Assembly (NCBI GenBank): GCA_040235415.1 | Contig: JBECKR010000192.1 | Location: 1-5,227, forward strand | DNA from: JBECKR01 sp040235415 | GTDB lineage: Bacteria; Acidobacteriota; Polarisedimenticolia; Polarisedimenticolales; Polarisedimenticolaceae | DNA length: 5,227 nucleotides | Reading direction: 5' to 3' | In this document: positions 1 through 4,486 of the stretch, piece after piece | Layout: each line of letters begins with the position of its first letter | Position numbering within the stretch: the stretch's first letter is position 1 | Notes under the pieces: generated by a model | Told to the model about the DNA's origin: nothing | What the model saw: only the letters and a program-made list of their open reading frames with translations | Databases searched by the model: none | Position numbers and translations under genes: made by a program

Positions 1-2
1 GG

Positions 3-428
3 GACTGCGACGATACCGACCCCGAGGTCGGCGCGGGGATCCGCGAGGTCTGCACCGACGGGAAGGACAACGACTGCGACGGCCTCGTGGACTGCAACGA
101 CCCCGACTGCGGTCAGGGCGGGAACCCCCCGGGCGAGATCGCGGGTCTCGTGTGGAGCGGCGGCAAGGAGACGCTGTCGTGGCCGTCGGACTCGAAGGCG
201 TCGAGCTACGACGTCGCGCGGGGCGGCCTGCTCGACCTCGTCGACATGGAGAGCTTCCGCTGGACGGCGTGCGCGGCGAACCGGGTCGGCGGGACGCAGT
301 GGGTGGACGCCGAGATCCCGCCCGCGGGCGACGGGTTCTACTACGTCGTGCGGGGGCGGGCGAAGACCTGCCTCGTCGGGACGTGGGGGACGGCCGAGCG
401 GGACGGGTCGCTGCACGGGTGTCCGTGA
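3..428 (+). CDS. C-terminal part of a secreted MopE-like (Cys/Asp-rich repeat) protein, 5' end outside window
   Basis: The reading frame is open from the left edge and ends at TGA 426-428, leaving 141 residues. Residues 1-37 are rich in Asp, Asn and Cys: DCDDTDPEV, then CTDGKDNDCDGLVDCNDPDC. This matches the 'putative metal-binding motif' of MopE-like and thrombospondin-type-3-like repeats, where closely spaced acidic residues bind Ca2+ or other metal and the cysteines probably form disulfides. Residues from about 40 to the end form a separate domain resembling degenerate fibronectin-III-like C-terminal modules (LSWPSDSKASSYDVARG, then GFYYVVRGR, ending HGCP) that I recall from large secreted proteins of Acidobacteriota and Eisenbacteria. 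It is inferred to be extracellular or on the cell surface; the signal peptide would lie upstream of the window. The molecular function is unknown. It converges with the - strand antitoxin-like gene, 31 bases away, with no recognisable terminator hairpin between them. Confidence 0.8.
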   Translation, partial: DCDDTDPEVGAGIREVCTDGKDNDCDGLVDCNDPDCGQGGNPPGEIAGLVWSGGKETLSWPSDSKASSYDVARGGLLDLVDMESFRWTACAANRVGGTQWVDAEIPPAGDGFYYVVRGRAKTCLVGTWGTAERDGSLHGCP

Positions 429-459
429 GGGCCGGCGGCGCAGGCAGGCAGGGCTCGGG

Positions 460-660
460 TCAACGGTCCTGCCTCTTGCGGATCAGATCGCGCACCGCGG
501 GGACGAGGTCGGTCGGCACCCGGATCGTCGTCTCTGAGATGGTCTCCCAGGCAGCCTCGTCTTCGGCCACCGCCTCGTCGTCGGACTGGTTCTCGTAGTG
601 CTCGAGAACCTCCCGGACCCGTTGCTCGTCCCAACCCGGCGGGTAGTTGGCGTTGGTCAT
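460..660 (-). CDS. Putative antitoxin partner of the DUF4258 protein (66 aa)
   Basis: Encodes 66 residues starting MTNANYPPGWDEQRVREVL. The ATG at 660-658 overlaps the TGA of the upstream DUF4258 gene (659-657) as ATGA, which fixes the start and implies translational coupling; there is no strong Shine-Dalgarno of its own. An in-frame start further upstream would lie inside the DUF4258 gene and is unlikely. The protein is small and acidic. It has a PPGWDE(x)RVREVLxHYE segment (residues 7-22), a very acidic stretch (DDEAVAEDEAAWE, residues 27-39) and a C-terminal IRVPTDLVPAVRDLI segment (residues 47-60). I recall short proteins of this pattern next to DUF4258 proteins in many bacterial genomes. 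Its role as an antitoxin that binds and neutralises the upstream product is inferred from size, charge and gene pairing. No classical ribbon-helix-helix or helix-turn-helix DNA-binding motif is obvious. It is the last gene of the - strand run. Confidence 0.72.
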   Translation of the reverse strand: MTNANYPPGWDEQRVREVLEHYENQSDDEAVAEDEAAWETISETTIRVPTDLVPAVRDLIRKRQDR

Positions 661-938
661 GGTCGTCGCTTCAGACGCCTTCGAAGTGCCCGGATCACCT
701 TCCACCCAGGCTCGTAGGCGGTCAAGACAAAGATACTCTCCATTCCGGACTCGGGCACGTAGACGACGCGCAGGAAGCGTCCGCCGCGCGTGCGACCGAG
801 CGCGACTCTGGCGCCGCCTCGTCCGGCGCGGTCCTCGATCGGCCGCTCGAGGACGTCACGGACTTCGTCGACGGCGACTCCGTGACTCGCGACGTGCGGC
901 TTCCCTGATTCGGGATCGAGGTAAAACCGGATCTCCAC
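657..938 (-). CDS. DUF4258 family protein, putative toxin of a toxin-antitoxin pair (93 aa)
   Basis: Encodes 93 residues beginning (GTG) VEIRFYLDPESGKPHVASHG. The GTG at 938-936 is chosen because family similarity begins exactly there and no ATG lies nearby. The pattern is typical of DUF4258 proteins, small alpha+beta proteins often listed among RelE/ParE-like toxins: an N-terminal strand, PHVASHGV (residues 14-21) followed by a helix (VDEVRDVLERP), then antiparallel strands ARVALGRT, RFLRVVYVPE and SIFVLTAYEP, and a very basic tail (RALRRRLKRRP) suited to RNA binding. The stop codon overlaps the start of the acidic downstream gene by four bases, so toxin and antitoxin appear in the 'toxin first' order seen in BrnT/BrnA and HigB/HigA systems. 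RNA cleavage or translation inhibition is inferred from the superfamily; no catalytic residue can be assigned from sequence alone. No Shine-Dalgarno precedes the GTG. Confidence 0.82.
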   Translation of the reverse strand: MEIRFYLDPESGKPHVASHGVAVDEVRDVLERPIEDRAGRGGARVALGRTRGGRFLRVVYVPESGMESIFVLTAYEPGWKVIRALRRRLKRRP

Positions 939-975
939 GCCGGGATGGTAGCCCGACGCACTCCGATCCCGGCAC

Positions 976-987
976 CGTCGATCGACG
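976..987. promoter_or_regulatory. 12-bp perfect palindrome upstream of the DUF4258 pair, candidate operator
   Basis: CGTCGATCGACG reads identically on both strands. It lies in the 83-base gap between the stop of the orphan gene (1022) and the GTG start of the DUF4258 gene (938), about 38 bases before that start. TA modules are commonly autoregulated through short palindromes here, so it is a plausible operator. In DNA this GC-rich, however, CG/GATC palindromes arise easily by chance and only one copy is seen. A weak -10-like TACCAT (950-945) sits six bases before the GTG, with no convincing -35. Confidence 0.25.
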
Positions 988-1021
988 ACCGGTTGCCCGC
1001 CCGCAACGGCTCCTGGGCGTG

Positions 1022-1483
1022 TCAATCCTCGGAAAGCGGGATCGACGAGCGCCGGTCCGCGCTCGGCGCGACCTCGCGCTCCGGGGCGTAGCTCAGGACG
1101 CGCTCCGGCTCGCGGAGCTCGACCGGCGGGATCGCGGGGCTCGCGACGAACGCCGCCTTCGCGATCCAGCCGTACTCCGCGCGGGAGGGCGGCGGCGCCA
1201 CGACGCGCACCAGGATCTCGGCGATGTCGCGTTGCTCCCCGGTCTGGAGATCGCGGATCTCGAACTGCGTCGAGGGGAAATCCGTGCTCACGGTCGGCTC
1301 GACGAAGCCGGCGACGCGCTGCAGCACGAGGTCGGTGTCGTTGCGCGCCCAGACCGCGAACCGCGCGACGTCGCCGCGGGAGAGATCGGCGGCGCCGCCT
1401 TGCAGGTTCTCGAGAAGTCGCAGGCCGATCGTGAGCCCGCGGCGGAGCCCGCTCTCGATCATCCCGACGATGCGCGTTTCCAT
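1022..1483 (-). CDS. Hypothetical protein, 153 aa, between two toxin-antitoxin modules
   Basis: I do not recognise this protein. The ATG at 1483-1481 is preferred because GGGAG lies ten bases upstream. An in-frame GTG at 1564 would add 27 low-complexity Pro/Ala/Arg residues with no ribosome-binding site. Third codon positions are strongly G/C, and hydrophobic and charged residues are well balanced, so the frame is convincingly coding. An N-terminal helical part (ETRIVGMIESGLRRGLTIGLRLLENLQGG) precedes an apparently beta-rich core (residues 37-96, with VARFAVWARNDTDLVLQRV, FEIRDLQTG and AEILVRVVAPPP). After YGWIAKAAFVASPAIPP comes a polar, probably disordered tail ending SSIPLSED. There is no signal peptide or membrane segment, so it is probably cytoplasmic. 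It follows the broken toxin by about 100 bases and precedes the DUF4258 pair by 83 bases. A cargo or accessory role in this island is possible but unsupported. Confidence 0.72.
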   Translation of the reverse strand: METRIVGMIESGLRRGLTIGLRLLENLQGGAADLSRGDVARFAVWARNDTDLVLQRVAGFVEPTVSTDFPSTQFEIRDLQTGEQRDIAEILVRVVAPPPSRAEYGWIAKAAFVASPAIPPVELREPERVLSYAPEREVAPSADRRSSIPLSED

Positions 1484-1586
1484 CGCGGTGTCGCTCCCGG
1501 CCCGGGGGAGAACATAGGCGGCGGGGGCGCGGGGCGCCACGACGGGACCCCGGGCGAGCGGCACCGCCCGCTGCGACGACCGCGAA

Positions 1587-1784
1587 TCGCGTGCCGAGCG
1601 CGCGGTAGCCGAGCCCGGCGCGGACCGAGAAGATCGGTGACGACGGATGGACTTGCTTGAACCGGAGGCTCGGGTGGAACGGATCGCGGCGAAACGTGGT
1701 GAACGCGCGGCGCACGCGACGCTTCACGCGTGCGGGAAGGACATCGAAGGCCTTCCAGAACCGCTCCGTGGCGACGGAGTTCAA
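1587..1784 (-). pseudogene. RelE/ParE-superfamily toxin, C-terminally truncated remnant
   Basis: Starts at TTG 1784-1782, overlapping the antitoxin stop codon as TTGA, a usual coupling arrangement for TA pairs. The first 66 residues match a widespread small toxin type: NSVATERFWKAFDVLP, helix RVKRRVRRAFTTFRRDP, the hallmark FHPSLRFKQVH (residues 36-46), then PIFSVRAGLGYRALGTR. Complete members that I recall continue with about 20 residues resembling DGDxVVWFWIGSHADYDRLL, the last strands of the fold. Here recognisable similarity stops after GTR (codon ending at 1587), and none of the three - strand frames of the next 100 bases encodes WFWIG or HxxYD. The frame does not stop there but runs open to 657, which appears accidental because a different frame codes for a convincing protein across 1022-1483. 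The loss looks like a deletion or recombination rather than a single frameshift. The product is probably inactive or unstable. Confidence 0.7.
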
Positions 1785-1999
1785 TCGTCGGTCGAGCGGA
1801 TCGGACGCGTACGACCCCGGCGGTGTTCGTCGAGCGCCTCGTCGGCAAGGCGCTCGAGTACGTCGAGCGACCCCGCCAGCGAGCGTTGCCAGTCTGCGTC
1901 CGAGGCGATTTCCGAGTGGATCGCGGCGGCGAGCTCGTCCTGCTCCTCGTCCGGGAGCGTCGACGCCTCGCGGAACGCCTCTTCGAGCGCCTTGGTCAT
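1781..1999 (-). CDS. Antitoxin of a RelE-type toxin-antitoxin module (72 aa)
   Basis: Encodes 72 residues beginning MTKALEEAFREASTLPDEEQ. The ATG at 1999-1997 is chosen because GAGG lies eight bases upstream; an in-frame GTG three codons earlier (2008) overlaps that site and is less likely. The pattern fits a common small antitoxin-like family found directly before RelE-type toxins: an amphipathic helix with TLPDEEQDELAAAIHSEI (residues 13-30), a W-containing segment DADWQRSLAGSLDVLERLADEALDEHRRGRTRP (residues 34-66), and a short acidic end. The family's role is to bind and neutralise its cognate toxin; the LERLADEAL...H..GRT part probably wraps the toxin. The next gene overlaps its stop by four bases and is a truncated toxin, so this antitoxin may now have no active local partner. 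It lies 79 bases after the lipoprotein gene and may have its own promoter. Confidence 0.75.
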   Translation of the reverse strand: MTKALEEAFREASTLPDEEQDELAAAIHSEIASDADWQRSLAGSLDVLERLADEALDEHRRGRTRPIRSTDD

Positions 2000-2029
2000 G
2001 GTCTCCACCTCGGGAAGGGACCTCGGAGA

Positions 2030-2058
2030 ATACTACGTCGGACGCCGGGCCGAGACCA
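2030..2058 (-). promoter_or_regulatory. Candidate promoter for the antitoxin/toxin pair
   Basis: In the 79-base gap upstream of the antitoxin, TAGTAT (2035-2030, four of six matches to TATAAT) follows TGGTCT (2058-2053, weak -35) at a 17-base spacing. This short AT-richer patch stands out in very GC-rich DNA. Transcription would start near 2023, giving a leader of about 24 bases that contains the GAGG ribosome-binding site. The -35 match is poor, so this is tentative. Confidence 0.3.
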
Positions 2059-2078
2059 GCCGGCGGGCTCGGAGGGCA

Positions 2079-2543
2079 TCAGTCCTCGCACGGCCAGCGG
2101 CTGAACAGCCAATTGCCGCGGTCGGCGTGGAAGACCAGCCCGGAGTCCCGTCCTTCCTCGACGTTCTCGAGCGTCGGGACCGTGGGGACGTGCTCGTAGA
2201 ACTGCGGGTCCGGGAACATGGCGAACCCGCGGCAGACGGGGCGTCCGTCCACGACGCGCCGGTCGGTCCTGAGAAGGATGACGTCGCCGTACTCGGTCGG
2301 GACGCGCTCGATCTTCCGGATCCTGAGGCGCGCCATCGCGTCGCGCACGACGTCGCCGCGGAGCTCGCCCGGCTCCCCGTTCGCGCGCCGGATCAGGTTG
2401 CCGAGGGCATCGGCCGCGTTCGGGTCGTTGTCGAGCGTCGCGACGAGCTCGTCCTCGGTCCACGGCGCGGGGCGCTCGGGCGCGGCGCACGAGGCGGTGA
2501 CGGTCAGCAGGCCGAGCGCGGCGAGCCGCGGCGCCGCGCGCAC
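2079..2543 (-). CDS. Putative lipoprotein of unknown function (154 aa), downstream of typA
   Basis: Starts at GTG 2543-2541, four bases after the typA stop (TAA 2550-2548), with purine-rich sequence in the typA tail serving as a possible ribosome-binding site. An in-frame GTG at 2570 would overlap typA and add nine mostly basic residues. The chosen start gives a compact lipoprotein signal: basic n-region (RAAPR), hydrophobic LAALGLLTVTA, and a lipobox-like TASC with the lipidated Cys at residue 19. The mature part begins AAPERPAPWTEDELVATLDNDPNAADALGNLIRRANGEP and is followed by a basic segment (ARLRIRKIERVPTEYGDVILLRTDRR). It ends in an aromatic-rich FHADRGNWLFSRWPCED. Cys104 and Cys152 could form a disulfide outside the cytoplasm. 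I do not recognise the family. It is inferred to be membrane-anchored in the periplasm or at the outer membrane. The tight spacing implies co-transcription with typA, but a functional link is not obvious. Confidence 0.72.
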   Translation of the reverse strand: MRAAPRLAALGLLTVTASCAAPERPAPWTEDELVATLDNDPNAADALGNLIRRANGEPGELRGDVVRDAMARLRIRKIERVPTEYGDVILLRTDRRVVDGRPVCRGFAMFPDPQFYEHVPTVPTLENVEEGRDSGLVFHADRGNWLFSRWPCED

Positions 2544-2547
2544 GGGG

Positions 2548-4377
2548 TTACGCCCCCGCCTTCGCCGCACGCTTGCGCTCGAGCTCGCGCTTCTGGAGCT
2601 CGAGCTCGCGCTTCCTCAGGCGCAGGCTCTTCGGGGTGACCTCGACGAGCTCGTCGGGGGCGATGAACTCGATCGAGAGGTCGAGCGTCACGACGCGCGG
2701 CGGGCGGAGCGTCACCAGGACGTCCGAGGTCGCGCTGCGCATGTTCGTGAGCTTCTTCTCCTTCGTGATGTTGACGTCGAGGTCGCCGGGGCGGTTGCGC
2801 TCGCCGATCACCATCCCCTGGTAGACCTCGGTGCCGGGGGCGACGAACAGCTCGCCGCGCTCCTCGATCGCGAAGCAGGCGTTGCCGGTGACGCGGCCCT
2901 GGCGGTCGGAGACGAGCGCGCCGCTGGTGCGCTGCGGGATCGAGCCGAACCACGGCGCCCAGCCGTCCTGCAGCGAGTTCATGACGCCGGTGCCCTTGGT
3001 GTCGGTCAGGAACTCGTTGCGGAATCCGATCAGGCCGCGGGAGGGGATGCGGAACTCGAGCTCGACGCGGCCCGAGCCCTGGTTGTGCAGGTTCGTCATG
3101 CGGCCCTTGCGGATCGAGAGCTTCTCGGTGACGACGCCGACGAACTCCTCCGGGACGTCGAGGAACAGCTGCTCGACCGGCTCGTGCACCGCGCCGTCGA
3201 TCGCGCGCGTGACGACCTCGGGGCGGGAGACGAGGAACTCGAACCCCTCGCGGCGCATGGTCTCGATCAGGATCGCGAGCTGCAGCTCGCCGCGGCCGCG
3301 GACCTCGAACGCGTCGGCGCGGTCGGTCGCCGAGACGCGGATCGCGACGTTGCGGCGGCCCTCGGACTCGAGCCGGTCGCGGAGCTGGCGGGAGGTCAGG
3401 AAGCGGCCCTCGCGGCCCGAGAACGGGCCGTTGTTGACGAGGAACAGCATCGAGACGGTCGGCTCGTCGACGTGGATGCGCGGGAGGGCGGCCGGGCGCT
3501 CGAGGTCCGACACCGTGTCGCCGATCCAGACGCCGTCGTGCCCCGCGAACGCGACGATCTCGCCGGCCTCGACCGCGTCGACCTGGACGCGCTCCAGGCC
3601 CTCGAAGGCGTACAGCGCCGAGAACCGGACCGGCTCGACGGCGCCGTCCTCGCGCAGCAGGCCGTAGGTCGGGCCCATCTCGACGCGGCCGTGGACCAGG
3701 CGGCCGAGCGCGAGTTGGCCGACGTACGGGTCGTAGTCGAGATTCGTGACCAGGAGCTGCGGGATGGCGTCGTCGTCGGCCTCCGGTCCCGGGACGTGGC
3801 GGACGACGGTGTCGAACAGCGGACGGAGGTCGGACGAGTCGTCGCCGACCTCGAGGTGCGCGACGCCGGCCTTGGCGTTGGTGTAGACGATCGGGAACTC
3901 GAGCTGGGCGTCGTCGGCGTCGAGGTCGATGAACAGGTCGTAGACCTCGTTCACGACCTCTTGGATGCGCGCGTCCTTGCGATCGATCTTGTTGATGACG
4001 ACCACGATCGGCAGACGCATGGCGAGCGCCTTCTTCAGGACGAAGCGCGTCTGCGGCAGCGGGCCCTCGCTGGCGTCGACGAGCAGGAGCGCGCCGTCGA
4101 CCATGTGGAGCGAGCGCTCGACCTCGCCGCCGAAGTCGGCGTGGCCGGGCGTGTCGACGATGTTGAGCTTGACGTCGCGGTAGTGGATCGCGGTGTTCTT
4201 CGCGAGGATCGTGATCCCGCGCTCGCGCTCCAGGTCCATGCGGTCGAGGATGCGCTCCCCGGTCGGCTGGTTCGCGCGGAACAGGCCGCTCTGCTTCAGC
4301 ATGCCGTCGACGAGGGTCGTCTTGCCGTGGTCGACGTGCGCGATGATCGCGACGTTGCGAAGGTTCTGCTTCTTCAT
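2548..4377 (-). CDS. typA: Translational GTPase TypA/BipA
   Basis: Encodes 609 residues, the usual length for TypA/BipA, a ribosome-binding GTPase related to EF-G and LepA that acts in 50S subunit assembly and in translation under cold and other stress. The G domain shows G1 AHVDHGKTT (residues 13-21), switch I with RERGITILAKNTAI (residues 51-64), G3 DTPGHADFGGEVER (75-88) and G4 NKID (129-132). The G5 position reads TNAKAG (166-171) where SAK/SAL is more usual. Domain II follows from about residue 205 (LLVTNLDYDPYVGQLALGR). An EF-G-like domain comes next (RGRGELQLAILIETMRREGFE), then the BipA-specific C-terminal region, including RGLIGFRNEFLTDTKGTG and WFGSIPQR. The protein ends in a highly charged tail with a duplicated heptad. 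The ATG at 4377-4375 has GGGA about five bases upstream. The lipoprotein gene follows after four bases; an inverted-repeat element lies upstream. Confidence 0.98.
   Translation of the reverse strand: MKKQNLRNVAIIAHVDHGKTTLVDGMLKQSGLFRANQPTGERILDRMDLERERGITILAKNTAIHYRDVKLNIVDTPGHADFGGEVERSLHMVDGALLLVDASEGPLPQTRFVLKKALAMRLPIVVVINKIDRKDARIQEVVNEVYDLFIDLDADDAQLEFPIVYTNAKAGVAHLEVGDDSSDLRPLFDTVVRHVPGPEADDDAIPQLLVTNLDYDPYVGQLALGRLVHGRVEMGPTYGLLREDGAVEPVRFSALYAFEGLERVQVDAVEAGEIVAFAGHDGVWIGDTVSDLERPAALPRIHVDEPTVSMLFLVNNGPFSGREGRFLTSRQLRDRLESEGRRNVAIRVSATDRADAFEVRGRGELQLAILIETMRREGFEFLVSRPEVVTRAIDGAVHEPVEQLFLDVPEEFVGVVTEKLSIRKGRMTNLHNQGSGRVELEFRIPSRGLIGFRNEFLTDTKGTGVMNSLQDGWAPWFGSIPQRTSGALVSDRQGRVTGNACFAIEERGELFVAPGTEVYQGMVIGERNRPGDLDVNITKEKKLTNMRSATSDVLVTLRPPRVVTLDLSIEFIAPDELVEVTPKSLRLRKRELELQKRELERKRAAKAGA
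2575..2616 (-). repeat. 21-bp imperfect tandem duplication in the 3' end of typA
   Basis: Two adjacent 21-base units (2575-2595 and 2596-2616) differ at three positions. They encode the charged heptads KRELELQ and KRELERK near the C-terminus of TypA (about residues 588-601). The result is a short, probably helical Lys/Arg/Glu-rich tail of the kind that varies in length between TypA homologues. Replication slippage is the likely origin. Confidence 0.75.
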
Positions 4378-4413
4378 GATTCCCGCTCGAAAAACGCACA
4401 GTGTAGCAGCCTC
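4378..4413 (-). promoter_or_regulatory. typA leader with candidate -10 element and ribosome-binding site
   Basis: This stretch lies between the inverted repeat and the typA ATG. TACACT (4405-4400) matches TATAAT at four of six positions and would give a leader of about 16 bases containing GCGGGAA just before the ATG. No acceptable -35 is present at the right distance; that position falls in the left arm of the inverted repeat (about 4423-4428). typA could equally be transcribed from upstream of the hydrolase gene. Confidence 0.22.
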
Positions 4414-4486
4414 GGGGACATTCCTCCCAGGATGCGAATTGTTCCGGCGCGGCGAGGATTATTGAAGGTGCGGGAGGAATGTCCCC
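4414..4486. repeat. REP/MITE-like palindromic element: perfect 15-bp inverted repeat around a 43-base centre
   Basis: The left arm GGGGACATTCCTCCC (4414-4428) is the exact reverse complement of the right arm GGGAGGAATGTCCCC (4472-4486). The 43-base centre is AT-richer than its surroundings (for example AATTGTTCC and GGATTATTGAAGG). The pairing stops sharply at both ends of the arms. The right arm lies within the final codons of the hydrolase gene, and the left arm ends 37 bases from the typA start. The arm resembles GGGGACATTCC-type palindromes that I recall as dispersed repeats in many environmental bacterial genomes, sometimes with REP-associated (Y1) transposases. That link is from memory and only one copy is in view. 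As a terminator it would be unusual, with a long loop and no U-run directly after the stem. Confidence 0.65.

Noticed and set aside
429..459. Possible bidirectional terminator between the convergent genes, including a short CAGG tandem run
   Set aside because: The 31 bases are G-rich with three CAGG-like units, but I found no stable stem with a following T-run on either strand.
1484..1564. 27-residue N-terminal extension of the orphan protein from GTG 1564
   Set aside because: The extension is Pro/Ala/Arg-rich, lacks a ribosome-binding site and lies in the scar after the broken toxin. The ATG at 1483 has GGGAG upstream.
647..2639. Overlapping + strand open frames antisense to the toxin-antitoxin and orphan genes
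   Set aside because: Arg-rich, low-complexity translations with no ribosome-binding site. The - strand genes in the same place have clear family matches or good codon bias.
2831..3667. Long + strand open frame antisense to typA
   Set aside because: Ser/Arg-rich translation with no recognisable motif, fully explained as the mirror of typA codon usage.
4414..4486. Rho-independent terminator for the hydrolase gene
   Set aside because: The stem is perfect, but the loop is 43 bases and no T-run directly follows on the - strand (a TTTTT occurs only about 20 bases later). A repeat element explains it better.
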